Shown: one piece after another, positions 27,201 to 36,558 of the stretch
Layout: the number at the start of each line of letters is the position of its first letter
Position numbering within the stretch: the first letter of the stretch is position 1
Origin: Acidobacteriaceae bacterium
Lineage (GTDB): Bacteria; Acidobacteriota; Terriglobia; Bryobacterales; Bryobacteraceae
Direction: 5' to 3'
DNA length: 64,000 nucleotides
Assembly (NCBI GenBank): GCA_019240475.1
Contig: JAFAYI010000024.1
Coordinates: 124,001-188,000, forward strand
The notes under the pieces: generated by a model
Told to the model about the DNA's origin: nothing
Database searches by the model: none
Seen by the model: the letters and a program-made list of their open reading frames with translations, nothing else
Translations under genes and position numbers: made by a program

Positions 27201-27668
27201 CCAGTCGCGGCCGTTGAGCGGCAGGTCTTGAATAGTGGCGGACTGGATGACGTTTCCAAGTTGGGTGACGTTCGTTTCAACCTGCGCGGCGTTTGCGCGT
27301 ACTTCAACGGATTGGCTGACTTGACCGACCTTCAACGTAACCGGCAGCGCGAAGACTTGATTCAGCACCAGGTGGATGGCGTTCTCGGTGAACGTGGCGA
27401 AACCGTTCTTTGTCACTGTTACGGTATAGTCGCCGACCGGCAGCGTCAAGAACTGAAAGCTGCCGTCCGATCCCGATTCCACTGTCGCCTTGATCCCGGT
27501 TTGGACATTGGTGGCGGCCACGCCCGCACCTGGAATGGCAGCGCCCGTGACATCGGTTACGGAGCCTTTGATCCCGGCGGTCACTTGCTGCGCATGCGCA
27601 GTAGGCAGGTAAATGCAACAGGCGATGAGAACCGCACTGAATAGGCGGCTTAGAAGGATTCGAGTCAC
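24213..27668 (-). CDS. Oar-like TonB-dependent receptor 3
   Basis: A 1151-residue receptor with signal peptide (cleavage near A-H-A-Q-Q). It has a regulatory-like domain (G-S-V-T-D-V-T-G-A-A-I-P-G-A), then a plug with the canonical L-P-L-N-G-R-D-W-T-Q-L and an S-Q-Q-N-S-F-L-I-N-G-I-D block, and a C-terminal barrel ending A-A-K-F-Y-F. The plug motifs are the standard Oar form, in contrast to receptor 2 directly downstream. It is the upstream member of a probable two-gene unit with receptor 2, with the promoter likely in the 225-base gap before receptor 4. Its cargo cannot be deduced. Confidence 0.92.
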   Translation of the reverse strand: MTRILLSRLFSAVLIACCIYLPTAHAQQVTAGIKGSVTDVTGAAIPGAGVAATNVQTGIKATVESGSDGSFQFLTLPVGDYTVTVTKNGFATFTENAIHLVLNQVFALPVTLKVGQVSQSVEVRANAAQVETNVTQLGNVIQSATIQDLPLNGRDWTQLQQLNAGVVSTSDRMADAYATNGSESQQNSFLINGIDSMDLPLNEVAVIPSPDSIQEFNLIQSTINPEYDRNSGAVLNAITKSGTNEFHGDAFDFYRDTFLDGRNIYQNAKPVFHQNQFGGTLGGPIWKDHTFFFVSYQGTRNREPQPGEPSQTPVYSNAQRSGYFTDLATSTGSSPIPLIGDDGATYAAGTPYATIFRNNFIPTADMNPLAVKLLNQYVPASNSPGNLYSFNPIQTTTIDQGIFRLDHTFGQKDTMWVTGTIQDEPTIDTLPFIGATLPGFASQNLLATKEFAADWTHTINPTTLNEFRVGYLRYNYDAVAPVTPTLPASYGFTGITPQNAPGAGLPTINVNGLFSLGFSSDGPQPRLDETYQLTDSISKVIGNHTLKFGFDGKRYNVDNPFFGNNNGTYSFGGAGIYTTGDAGADFLLGIPDSYTQSSGGWIVARTYEYYGYAQDSWKVNDHLTLNYGLGYQVDTPLVNQHFDRLDVNCFLPGEQSTVFPTAPTGVDFPGDPGCTSSGYHPRYDHIAPRFGFAYSPGDNQKSVIRGGFGVYYNRSEEELVLQNLGAIPFSITSVGAGSLAGGSPAFANPFQDIATGATVANPFPFTPPSKGSTVDFTQFYPDFMNTISPSFTAPYAMNFNLNYQRELPGAMIFQIAYVGALGRHLELTYEGNPITPAGTAACAVDPTCVGERVEQQVAFPSHTEYIPGNEIASVGIQATDGNSSYHSMQVTLRKNFTHGLMFLANYTWSHSIDDTSGFENSGFGNRGEDPFNFAVDRGDSAFDARQRLVVSYDYELPHLSRFWNNGLVREAFDGWHISGITTLQSGFPINLSETDFNSLQCSAFQFYGCWDAPNVTGSTTTYNPRNSVLTNTVSPPAAGVGPQNYYYFNPNAFGEEAIGQLGDAGRDAFHGPGILNTDLNLFKRFYVDASEKRSLELRLEAYNVFNHTQFSLANTSSGGSNVDGNIYDANFGRVLAANIGRTIQLAAKFYF

Positions 27669-27846
27669 TAGTTACTCCCCTCGCAGAGGTTTGCGGCGGG
27701 AAGAGCAATCGACTGACCAGTCTCTATGTTACTGAAATATGGAATAGCGCTAATTCAAATCAGTTACAACGAATACGGAGTTCGGAATATGGTTCTTCGA
27801 ATTCCTGGAGCCAATGAAGGATTACCCCGGGAATTGTACCTAAATG

Positions 27847-27874
27847 AAAAGGGGAGCCAAATGGCTCCCCTTTT
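27847..27874 (-). terminator. Rho-independent terminator after TonB receptor 4
   Basis: A 12-base perfect stem (27847-27858 with 27863-27874) surrounds the loop AAAT. The stem core is GGGGAGCC/GGCTCCCC, flanked by A-tracts and T-tracts on both strands. It lies 20 bases beyond the receptor 4 stop codon in its direction of transcription. The symmetry would let it work in either direction. Confidence 0.9.
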
Positions 27875-27893
27875 TGTTTATATTGGGCCAGAG

Positions 27894-30800
27894 TTAGAAA
27901 ACGATCTTCGCTCCGAGCTGAATGTTGCGATTGTCGCCGTATGTGCCGTTCGGTAGCAGGCCGTAGCCGCCCGAGATAACGCCGCTACCGCCGTAGATGT
28001 ACGCGCTCCCGATGTTGACTCCGAAATTCGAATGGTTGAACGCGTTGTAGGCTTCGAGACGAAGCTGGAGGCTGACGCGCTCGGTGAACTTCAGATTCTT
28101 ATAGGCGCCTGCGTCGAGATTCCAGGTGCCGGGCTGACGGAAGATATCACGCCCGGTCATATCGGAAGGAAATGGACCGAAGTCGGCGGTGCCGGTGATG
28201 GGATTCACGTAGCTCTCGTCCACATTGGGACCAGACAGGTTGAATACCTGATAGGTATTCGCGCCGGTCAGGGTACGTGGTACGTTGCTGTTTTGCGGAA
28301 GAGCGCCTTTATACATGAGACGCGTGTATACGTAGGCGTTTCCATTCGCATCGTAGTCATTCGTGATGTCATAAATGGAGTAAGGCGCCCCTGTTCGAGC
28401 GGTTAAGATGGGCGCGAGTTCCCAACCATCAAGCAGGTACTTCAAGACGCCGTGAGTATTCCGGAAGAACGGAACCTCCCAGACAGCGCTGACCGCTACG
28501 CGATGACGATTGTCGAACTCCGCATCGCCGTAATCGACCCTCGGATTGAACGGATCGGTGTAGCCGAGGTTGAACTGGTTCGTGGATGCGCTGAACGTGT
28601 CGCTCAGTTCATCGATAGCGTGGCTCCAGGTGTAATTCATGCGGAGCGTCAGGCCGGTGCGCTTGATGTCCTGAATATCGTAGCGGACATTCATTGCGTT
28701 GTAGTTCGAAGTGCCGTTTCCGCCACGCACGTTGATACTGCCGTATTGAGGGTTCAGAGGCGTTTCGCAAAGACCGGGAGTACAAGGAACGCCTTCGTAG
28801 ACATTCGCGCTTCCAGGAATGTTGAAATTGGCGATGTCATACAAGTGCTCGCCGACCGAGCCGGAGTAATCGACTTCCAGGTGCTGGGTATTGAAGAACT
28901 CATGCTCGAGCGAAACACTAAACAGGTGTGCATAGGCCTGCGGGATTTCGGGATTGACGGCGCGCAGCTCGCTGGGAGGAAGCGCGGCCGATCCGGTTCC
29001 GCCGCCGAACACCCCAAAGTTTGATGTAGTCGCCGGGATGGTTCCGTAGTTGGAGCCCGAGATCAGGTCGACCACTGCGTAGTTGGGAGGATTGAACAAG
29101 ACGTTATACGTCACGTTCCCGAAGTTGCGCTGATATCCGATGGAATACCCGCCGCGGAAGCTGGTCTTGCCGTCGCCGAAAACGTCCCAGGCGAACCCGA
29201 CACGCGGCGCAAAATTCTTGTCGCTGGGCTGCCAAAGTTCGCCAATGGGGCTCTGGGGCGCAGGCAGAACCTTCCCATTCGTGACGGATTGGAAGATGCC
29301 TGGGCTGTAGATATTGGTAGTGCCGGCATAGTAGAAATTCGAATCAACAGCTGCGTTGACATTATGTTGCACGCCAAAGTACTCCCAGCGCAGGCCGAGG
29401 TTCAGAGTCAGGCGGTGGCTGACCTTCCAGGAATCCTGGAAGTAAGCCGCGCCTTCCCGATAACGGTCGCTACGCTCGAAGGACGGAGGGTTAACCGGAA
29501 GATTGATGGTGCAATCCGCAGTTTGGACGCCTCCGACGCAGGGATACTTGCCTTGCGGGTAGATGGCCGCCTGGAAGGAGTAAAGATCGCCCGCAAGCAG
29601 GTTATCAATTCCCTGTCCCACGGTGCTACCGAAGGTCTGAATTCCTTCTTCATAGGCGCCGAAGGTGCGGTTATCGCGCAGATAGTCGGCCGAGCCGCCA
29701 AAGCGGAATGAATGAGAGCCCTTGGTCCAGCTGAAGTCCTGGTAGGCCTGCGCGAAATTCTGCGGGCCGCCGAACGGTATGGCGCTGCCGGGGCTGAAGG
29801 GCAGATAGCCGGGTAGCGCGACATTGTATCCGGCGATTGTGGTGGTCGACTGATTGCTACCCAGATAGAAGCTGGGCGTGACGCCGATCGACGCCAAGGG
29901 TTGGTTATTGTTGAAGCGATTGAAATCGAGCTTGGATTCGGAGACGAAGGTCGGGGTGAAGGTATGCGTGACCGAATACAGCACGCTATTGTTGAATACG
30001 GTGTCTCCCGTGTCGTAGGACCCGTACGGGCTGTTGGAGTTGGCGCCGGAGAAGTCGAACTCGCTATAGATTGCGTAGCGAACATACATCTGAGTCTTGT
30101 CGCTCAAGTTGTAATCGACGCGGTTAACGCTGTTGTAGGTGTTCTGAGGCACGCCCGCTCCGGAGTCGGAGGGAACATTGTAAGACACCAAATCAAACAT
30201 GGGAGCGTTTGCGTTGTAAGTTAAGCAGCCAGCCGTCGCGCTTCCGCAGGGATCCTGACCAAGCGCGGTGAGATCGTTGCGGCTCAAGGTTGAAAGAGTG
30301 GTGACGTTACCCAACTTGCCGTACGTATTGAAAACGGATTGAACGTTGCTGGGAGCGGCGGCGATCAACGCGGGATCGGGTATCAGAGAGATGATGTTAG
30401 CAGCGCTACGCACCCGCGTCCATTCCGTATTGCTGAAGAAGAAGAGTTTATTCTTCTTGATAGGACCGCCAATCGAGAAGCCAAATTGGTTGCGCGTGTA
30501 ATGCGGCTTGGAAATATCGGTCGCGTTGTTTTCAAACGTGTTTGAGGCCAAGTCCGAAAAGCGGCCAAATTCATACGCCGTTCCGTGAAAATCGTTTGTT
30601 CCCGCTTTGGTGGTCACGTTAACGATACCGCTATCGGCACGCCCATATTCTGCTGTGAAGTTGTTGGTGATGATTCCGATTTCCTGTACGGAATCGACGG
30701 GCGTCATCTGACCCATCGAAGCGGTGAACTCATTGTTGTTTGCGACGCCATCGAGCAGCACGTTCGTACCTTCCGAGCGCAAGCCGTTCATCGCCACACC

Positions 30801-31328
30801 GACGCCGCGTCCGGAGGGGTCATCCTCGCTGACATTACCAGAGGTAACGACCAGCGAATATGGGTTGCGGGTCAGGGTGGGCAATTCCACCATCTGCTGA
30901 GTGGACAGGGTCTGCTGAACGGTCTGCGTTTCGGTATTGACAGCCACCGCGCCGGAAGCTTCGGTCACCTCTACCACGGTGCCGGTTTGTCCCACCTTCA
31001 GGCTTGCAGGTACCGTTAACCTCTGGCCGACGGTGAGAGTTACTCTTGTTTCGAAAGTCGTAAAGCCGGGCGCGCTTACTACCACGCGGTATTCGCTCGG
31101 GTTCAGCTCGGTAACGGCGAATTCGCCGGCGCTAGTGGTCGTGGTATCGCGCTCCGATCCGTTCACGGCGTTGATCACTTTGACCGTGGCATTAGAAACA
31201 ACAGCGCCGGATGGATCGGTTACGTTGCCTAAGATCTGGCCGGTTTCGGCCTGAGACCAGAGCAGGCCGGCCGCCCCAAATAGGGCCAGCAGCAGAATTA
31301 GAAATTGATTTCGCGTCGAATGAGACAC
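27894..31328 (-). CDS. Oar-like TonB-dependent receptor 4
   Basis: I start this 1144-residue receptor at the GTG at 31328, because a GGGGGA ribosome site lies 8 bases upstream and the product then begins with a clean signal peptide (S-H-S-T-R-N-Q-F-L-I-L-L-L-A-L-F). A start at 31361 adds 11 charged residues in front. Domains in order are the regulatory-like domain (N-V-T-D-P-S-G-A-V-V), a plug with V-E-L-P-T-L-T-R-N-P-Y-S-L-V and N-V-T-T-K-A-G-T-N-D-F-H-G, and a barrel ending I-Q-L-G-A-K-I-V-F. It is flanked by a strong terminator on one side and a 265-base gap on the other, so it is probably a single-gene unit. Confidence 0.92.
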   Translation of the reverse strand: MSHSTRNQFLILLLALFGAAGLLWSQAETGQILGNVTDPSGAVVSNATVKVINAVNGSERDTTTTSAGEFAVTELNPSEYRVVVSAPGFTTFETRVTLTVGQRLTVPASLKVGQTGTVVEVTEASGAVAVNTETQTVQQTLSTQQMVELPTLTRNPYSLVVTSGNVSEDDPSGRGVGVAMNGLRSEGTNVLLDGVANNNEFTASMGQMTPVDSVQEIGIITNNFTAEYGRADSGIVNVTTKAGTNDFHGTAYEFGRFSDLASNTFENNATDISKPHYTRNQFGFSIGGPIKKNKLFFFSNTEWTRVRSAANIISLIPDPALIAAAPSNVQSVFNTYGKLGNVTTLSTLSRNDLTALGQDPCGSATAGCLTYNANAPMFDLVSYNVPSDSGAGVPQNTYNSVNRVDYNLSDKTQMYVRYAIYSEFDFSGANSNSPYGSYDTGDTVFNNSVLYSVTHTFTPTFVSESKLDFNRFNNNQPLASIGVTPSFYLGSNQSTTTIAGYNVALPGYLPFSPGSAIPFGGPQNFAQAYQDFSWTKGSHSFRFGGSADYLRDNRTFGAYEEGIQTFGSTVGQGIDNLLAGDLYSFQAAIYPQGKYPCVGGVQTADCTINLPVNPPSFERSDRYREGAAYFQDSWKVSHRLTLNLGLRWEYFGVQHNVNAAVDSNFYYAGTTNIYSPGIFQSVTNGKVLPAPQSPIGELWQPSDKNFAPRVGFAWDVFGDGKTSFRGGYSIGYQRNFGNVTYNVLFNPPNYAVVDLISGSNYGTIPATTSNFGVFGGGTGSAALPPSELRAVNPEIPQAYAHLFSVSLEHEFFNTQHLEVDYSGSVGEHLYDIANFNIPGSANVYEGVPCTPGLCETPLNPQYGSINVRGGNGTSNYNAMNVRYDIQDIKRTGLTLRMNYTWSHAIDELSDTFSASTNQFNLGYTDPFNPRVDYGDAEFDNRHRVAVSAVWEVPFFRNTHGVLKYLLDGWELAPILTARTGAPYSIYDITNDYDANGNAYVYTRLMYKGALPQNSNVPRTLTGANTYQVFNLSGPNVDESYVNPITGTADFGPFPSDMTGRDIFRQPGTWNLDAGAYKNLKFTERVSLQLRLEAYNAFNHSNFGVNIGSAYIYGGSGVISGGYGLLPNGTYGDNRNIQLGAKIVF

Positions 31329-31541
31329 TCGAAAATCCCCCAAAAGTATTTCATCCCTCACCAGAGGCGAGGTCGGGGTAGTTTGAGCAATTCGACAGCC
31401 AACGACGCAGCCAACCTTATCCCGTACCGTAAGTTTATTGTAAATAACTACTTACGAGAATCCGGGCGTGTCATCTTTCTTATTGAATCTGGAATATTAC
31501 CATCAGCTAATCCCATTATTCGAAGGGAGGAGGAGGCCCGT

Positions 31542-31577
31542 TACGGGTGTGCGGCATGGCAGGCAAGCACACCCGTA
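31542..31577 (-). other. Eleven-base perfect inverted repeat after TonB receptor 5
   Basis: TACGGGTGTGC at 31542-31552 pairs perfectly with its complement at 31567-31577 around a 14-base loop. It lies 17 bases downstream of the receptor 5 stop codon. No T-tract follows on either strand, so it may slow transcript decay or help Rho-independent release weakly rather than act as a classical terminator. Confidence 0.6.
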
Positions 31578-31593
31578 CCGGCTTAGATTAGCT

Positions 31594-34500
31594 CTAGAAT
31601 CTGACGCGAACGCCGAGTTGGATGATGCGTGTGTACTCGCCAGCTGCCCCGCCACCGCCCAGTCCGAGAGCGTTGTACTGACCGGTGAGAGCGCCGAAGG
31701 CGGCTGGGTTCTGCAGGTTCATGCTTGGATCGGACCACATCATATGATTCAGGACGTTGAACGCCTGGGCATAGATTTGGAGACCGAATCGTTCCGTGAT
31801 TTGCGTGTCTTTGGTTAGACCGAGGTCAAGGTTCCAGCGCTGCTGGCCTCGAAGCTGGCCGCCGCCGCCGCAATTAGTGTCCAGTCCGACCAGATTTGGC
31901 CGGAAGTTGTTGTACACAGCAGACGGATTGGCAAAGAGGTTTGCGCCGGTACCGCCGTTCGCCGGGTTGCTATTGACGCCGATGGTTCCGGTGGGAGCAA
32001 CCCCATACACGGCTGAGTTGCTGTAACCCATGCCGCTCAGGGGGATCGCCTCGCAGCCATTGCCATAGAAGCCGTTGCCCCATTCCTGATAGGAGCCGGT
32101 ATAGACGTCGAGCGGCAGTCCGCTGCCATAAGAGAAGATGGGCGAAATAACCCAGCCACCCACGATGCGGCTGATGACGGGATTGTTCCCCAGCCAGCGC
32201 TGACCCTTGCCGAATGGCAAATTGTAGGAGCCGAGCAGGTTGAAGGTGAATTTCCGATCGTAGAACTGGGGCCCGTAGTCGACACCCAGATCCCAGGGAT
32301 CGTTCACGTTGTTTTCGGTGTACGCCTGATTGAGTCCAATGATGCCCAGCGACTTCGACCAGGTGAAATTCGCCACGACACTGGTGTTGGTGGAACGCTT
32401 TTGGAGCGTAACGACGCCAGCGTTGTAATTGGAATAGCCCATCGACGTGTCGTCATAAATAAGGCCGGCTTGATTGGTGGACGGCAGAGCGGGACCAAAG
32501 CCGAAGCTGTTATCCAGGTCGCTCCAGAGGGTGGTGACAGCGTTGGAGGTAATGTTGCCGGATTCGTTGGCCACGACGGCGGCCGTGCAGCTCGCAGCGC
32601 CCTTGCAATAGCTCGAACCCGCCAGGGCCGACTCGAAGAATGGCTGCGGGGTCACGGCCTGGCCTCTCGAAAGCTCGAAGTACAAATTGTCGTAGGCATT
32701 GGCAAAGGTCTGGCCGCCTACCTTCATCATCCAGGGCACATCGTTCAGGTCGACGCCTTGGAACAGGTTGCGGGAATAGACGCCCACGTAACCGAGTTCG
32801 AGGACGACATTGCCTTTGAATTGGCGCTGAATCGTGAAGTCGACAGAATCCGAGTTGCCGGGCTTGAAGTTGCGGTCCAGGGTGAAGGTGCGGTCCGCGT
32901 AAGGAGCGTTAACTCCGGGCTCGACGGGAGACGTCAAGGTGTTCGTGATGGCGCCGGTGGGAGGAGTACCGTCCACGCCGATGCGGAAGGCGTTCGCCGG
33001 AGACGCGCCGCTCGGCGAGGTGCAAGCGCCGGCACTGGTTGGGTCGACGCAGGCTACCGGCTGCAAGAACCCGTCGCCGAGTACCGGGGTAGATACCAGG
33101 TTGATGCCGAGATTGCGGGAGTAGAAGCGGCCATAGCCGGCGCGAATGACGGTGGCTTTATCGCCCAGCAGGGAATGCAGCCAACCTCCGGTTACGTTCG
33201 GGCTCCAGGCGATGGAGACGCGAGGCGCGATTTCACCGTAGTAGGGCGCGTAGGGATATTTCAGCCCTTTTACGTCGCCGATAGGAGTGAAGGCGAGAGT
33301 TGGGTTGTAAACCTGGCCGGCATTGGCGGCCGCGAGCCGGGCCGACAGATATTGCTGGGCATCAATGGGCTGGCCATTGGCGAGAGTCAGAATGTCCTGC
33401 ACGCCGTTGGCGTCAAGCGGCGGCATCTGTACTTGATAGTTCAACCCGTAGGCGAGCGTGAAGTTCGGCTTGATTTTCCAGGTGTCGTTGAAGAAGATGC
33501 TCCAGGTCTGATCTGTGACGAAGGAGCGCACCGGGGTGCCGAGGGGATTCGCGGTCAGATCGGCGCCAGTACGGGTGACGACGATGGAGGTGGCTTCGAC
33601 GAGGCCGGCCACTTGGGAGTAGAGCGAATTCCAGTTACTCAACTCGCCCGCCGGCAAGCAGTTGGCTGTCACCGACCCCGAGCAGGGAACGGGCTGGTAG
33701 GCGGGCGTGAAATTGATATTGCTGCTGGCGTCGCTGACGTCGTAGACCAGGCTGGTGAGGCCTAGACCCACGTCGTCATAACGATCGAAGTGCCAGTGCT
33801 GATGAAAGAAGTCGCCGCCGAATTGGAAGAGGTGAGTTCCAACCAGCTTGCTGACGCTGTCGCGGTATTCGTAGTCGTGGCCGTCCCAAAGGCGCTGCCG
33901 GGCGTCCTGCGTGTCCACGTTCAGAGGGCTCAGGCCTGCTCCGGGGCCATTTTCGCCACCGACTTCAACGGAACCGGGGAACCCGGCATCGGCGATGGCG
34001 CCGGCTCGCAGCCATTGCCATTGATTGCGCAGGTAGCTGAAGTGAAATTCGTTGGTCAGCGTGGGGGAGAGAGTTCCGGTGAGGCCGACAACCAAAGAGC
34101 GAGGCTGCTGGATGTCCGTCGACGCGCTGACCGGATTGCCGGGCGTGTCGCCGGGTAGAATGCCGCCTACATCCACTTGATTGGTGGTGGGGTTTTCATT
34201 CCGGTAATAGCGATAGCTGCTGAAGAAGCGCCATTTGGACCCGAAATCGTGGTCGACGCGGATAACGCCGAAATCGTTGCTAAGGGGAAATGTGAGATTC
34301 CCGTTATATCCGCAAGTATTTAGCCCATTATCGCCGTAATTGAAGTTATTGCAGGCGGGCTCGTTCTTGCTCCAGATCTGGCTGACCACGGGATCGATGC
34401 CGATGCCGCGCGGGTCGCAAGGCTGACCTCCTGTGGCGCCGCAGGCGAGCGAGGTCGCCAAATTATACTGCACGACGTTGCCATTGGCGTCGCGCTCCTG

Positions 34501-35523
34501 AATGATTCCTTGTCGCAGAGTGGCCGATGGCACAAGCGCGGTGAAGGGGCCCGAGCGCGGATAGCGCTGGCCTTCATAGTTCACGTAAAAATAAGTCTTG
34601 CCGCCGAGGAATTCGGGGCCGAGCGGGCCGCCCAGCGCGCCGCCGAAGCGGTTGAAGTGAGCCTTCGGCTTGGCGATGGCGTCGAAATTGTTGAACCAGT
34701 CGTTTGAATTGAGCCAGTCGGCTTGGAAGAAGTCGTAAGCGGCGCCGTGAAAGGTGTTGGTGCCGCGTTTGGTCGAGACCATGATCTGGCCGCCGCCGGA
34801 CATGGAGAAGTCGGCGGTCTCGTTGTTGGTGTTGACGCGGAATTCTTCCACGCTTTCGGCCGGCGTTGGAATGACGCCGCTGCCGTTGCGAGTCACGTAG
34901 GTGGAATTGTCGCCATCCAGGTCGCTGGTATTGTTGCCGCCGTCGAGCATGAAGGTGTTCTGGTCGGCGAAGTTGCCTGCGATGTTGCCGCTGGTGGTGT
35001 TGCCTTCGGCGCCGTTGAAGGTCGGAGCGGCGGTGGCCTGCAGGAACACGAGAGCGGAGACGTCGCGGCTGATGGTGGGCAATTGCAGAATGGCGTCGCC
35101 GCCCAGACTGCTCCCCATGGTGGCGCTCTCGGTTTGCAGCTCGGCGCCTAGTACCTCTTTCACTTCGACGGTTTCGGTAGAGGAGCCAACCTCAAGGGCG
35201 ACGTTGAGGTTCAGGCCAGTAGCGGTGGTTACTTCCTGGGCGACCACCACGCTCTTTCGGAACCCGGGTTTGGTCACGATCAGGTCATACTTGCCGGGAG
35301 TTACATCGTTAAAAACGTACAAACCGGCGGAATTGGTCTGGAGCGTAATGGGAATGTTGGTCGATTCATCCACCAGCGAGACGCTGGCCCCCGGCACTGT
35401 TGCGCCCGTGGGATCGGTGACGCGGCCTGTCACACTGCCGTTTCCCGTTGCCTCCTGCCCCATCAACACGGTGGGAATGAAACACAACAACAAGCACATC
35501 TGCCAAAGCGAAAGCTTTTGCAC
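31594..35523 (-). CDS. Oar-like TonB-dependent receptor 5 (largest)
   Basis: At 1309 residues this is the longest receptor here, about 160 residues more than its neighbours. It has a signal peptide ending L-M-G-Q-E, a regulatory-like domain (T-G-R-V-T-D-P-T-G-A-T-V-P-G-A-S-V), and a plug containing L-P-T-I-S-R-D-V-S-A-L-V-F and a Q-N-T-F-M-L-D-G-G-N-N block. The barrel has longer extracellular loops, with cysteine-bearing inserts such as C-G-A-T-G-G-Q-P-C-D-P, and ends I-Q-L-G-V-R-V-R-F. It is preceded by 271 bases of non-coding DNA that must carry its promoter. The expanded loops suggest a different or larger ligand. Confidence 0.92.
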   Translation of the reverse strand: MQKLSLWQMCLLLCFIPTVLMGQEATGNGSVTGRVTDPTGATVPGASVSLVDESTNIPITLQTNSAGLYVFNDVTPGKYDLIVTKPGFRKSVVVAQEVTTATGLNLNVALEVGSSTETVEVKEVLGAELQTESATMGSSLGGDAILQLPTISRDVSALVFLQATAAPTFNGAEGNTTSGNIAGNFADQNTFMLDGGNNTSDLDGDNSTYVTRNGSGVIPTPAESVEEFRVNTNNETADFSMSGGGQIMVSTKRGTNTFHGAAYDFFQADWLNSNDWFNNFDAIAKPKAHFNRFGGALGGPLGPEFLGGKTYFYVNYEGQRYPRSGPFTALVPSATLRQGIIQERDANGNVVQYNLATSLACGATGGQPCDPRGIGIDPVVSQIWSKNEPACNNFNYGDNGLNTCGYNGNLTFPLSNDFGVIRVDHDFGSKWRFFSSYRYYRNENPTTNQVDVGGILPGDTPGNPVSASTDIQQPRSLVVGLTGTLSPTLTNEFHFSYLRNQWQWLRAGAIADAGFPGSVEVGGENGPGAGLSPLNVDTQDARQRLWDGHDYEYRDSVSKLVGTHLFQFGGDFFHQHWHFDRYDDVGLGLTSLVYDVSDASSNINFTPAYQPVPCSGSVTANCLPAGELSNWNSLYSQVAGLVEATSIVVTRTGADLTANPLGTPVRSFVTDQTWSIFFNDTWKIKPNFTLAYGLNYQVQMPPLDANGVQDILTLANGQPIDAQQYLSARLAAANAGQVYNPTLAFTPIGDVKGLKYPYAPYYGEIAPRVSIAWSPNVTGGWLHSLLGDKATVIRAGYGRFYSRNLGINLVSTPVLGDGFLQPVACVDPTSAGACTSPSGASPANAFRIGVDGTPPTGAITNTLTSPVEPGVNAPYADRTFTLDRNFKPGNSDSVDFTIQRQFKGNVVLELGYVGVYSRNLFQGVDLNDVPWMMKVGGQTFANAYDNLYFELSRGQAVTPQPFFESALAGSSYCKGAASCTAAVVANESGNITSNAVTTLWSDLDNSFGFGPALPSTNQAGLIYDDTSMGYSNYNAGVVTLQKRSTNTSVVANFTWSKSLGIIGLNQAYTENNVNDPWDLGVDYGPQFYDRKFTFNLLGSYNLPFGKGQRWLGNNPVISRIVGGWVISPIFSYGSGLPLDVYTGSYQEWGNGFYGNGCEAIPLSGMGYSNSAVYGVAPTGTIGVNSNPANGGTGANLFANPSAVYNNFRPNLVGLDTNCGGGGQLRGQQRWNLDLGLTKDTQITERFGLQIYAQAFNVLNHMMWSDPSMNLQNPAAFGALTGQYNALGLGGGGAAGEYTRIIQLGVRVRF

Positions 35524-35794
35524 GTCGGCCCCCTGTGAAAGTGTTCAATGCTGGAACTGCGTAATCCGCGAGTGTCCGTTTCCGGAACGCAAGGCTTGGG
35601 TTGGAGTATATGAAATCTTTACACTACTGTCAATCGGTTAATTCGGGGGCGTGTGGTACCGCAAGTTTGCTCTGTTCAATCGGCAGGGCATGAGCCCACT
35701 TACCCGGCAAACAGGAAAGCCCAGCTACGCCCGTTTATTTAAATATGTTGACGAAGACGTTCAGCAGCAGTAAACTAACATTCCAAGTTAGATT

Positions 35795-36550
35795 GTGAGG
35801 TGCTTTGTAATGCCGAGCTCGCCACTCTGGGATCCGTCCGTCACCCTTAAGTCACACGACTTCGCCGGAACGGGGAAGTGGACCACCCGGGCTCCATTGC
35901 TCGCGCTCGAACATCCGGACCCGGCGCTTCAACTGCCTTCGGACGCGGTTCTTCACCCCCAGGTCTTTCTGCGGAACACCACGGCGCGTTCGGTAAAGGC
36001 GCAGTTATCCATTCACTGGCGGGATGGGCAGTCGCACGGCCGGGTTCGGTTGCCGGAAGCGACGCTCGCGGCTGATGAGACGAGAGTCGTCGATATCCGG
36101 CAGCTTCAGGAAAACGGAACCATTCCTTCGACGGCCTACTGGGCGCAACTAACCCTCGCAACCGATACGCATCCGAACGAAGTGATGGCGGTTGCCGCGA
36201 GCTTCGACGAGAGTTTGCGCTATGGAGCCCAGACGCCGTTCTCCGACCAGCTCGCGTTCCATTTGGAGGGCAGCGCCTGGCGGGTGGATGCGACGCATAA
36301 TTCCATCATCGCGGCGGGCAACGGCGGCAGCCTGCCCGTGAACGCGCGGCTGACGTTCTTCTATGGGAACGGCTCCCAGGCCTATGAGGTGGACCAGACC
36401 ATTGCAGCGGACGACGAAATGCTGGTGGACGTAGGCAGGCTGATTCGCGACCGTATTCCGGACCGGAACGGGCACGTGCTGCCCGGCGATCTCAACACCG
36501 GCGCGTATCGATTGCAGGATCTGGCCGAGACGCCCGGTGCGTCGCTTTAA
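35795..36550 (+). CDS. Fragment (5' part) of a frameshifted secreted acidobacterial protein
   Basis: The 251-residue reading frame has no signal peptide and begins abruptly, so the 5' end of the ancestral gene is probably missing. Its content (L-L-A-L-E-H-P-D-P-A-L-Q-L, V-F-L-R-N-T-T, Y-G-A-Q-T-P-F-S-D-Q-L and a repeat of T-A/V-H-N-S) resembles the central region of a large acidobacterial secreted family. The frame ends at a TAA at 36548-36550. The matching continuation starts at once in another frame, R-G-K-V-V-T-D-K, so a single base has been lost. It cannot make a full protein unless a -1 shift occurs. Confidence 0.6.
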   Translation: MRCFVMPSSPLWDPSVTLKSHDFAGTGKWTTRAPLLALEHPDPALQLPSDAVLHPQVFLRNTTARSVKAQLSIHWRDGQSHGRVRLPEATLAADETRVVDIRQLQENGTIPSTAYWAQLTLATDTHPNEVMAVAASFDESLRYGAQTPFSDQLAFHLEGSAWRVDATHNSIIAAGNGGSLPVNARLTFFYGNGSQAYEVDQTIAADDEMLVDVGRLIRDRIPDRNGHVLPGDLNTGAYRLQDLAETPGASL

Positions 36551-36558
36551 GAGGCAAA

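Noticed and set aside
32401..33765. 454-residue frame on the + strand
   Set aside because: It is the antisense shadow of TonB receptor 5, with no leader or recognisable domain.
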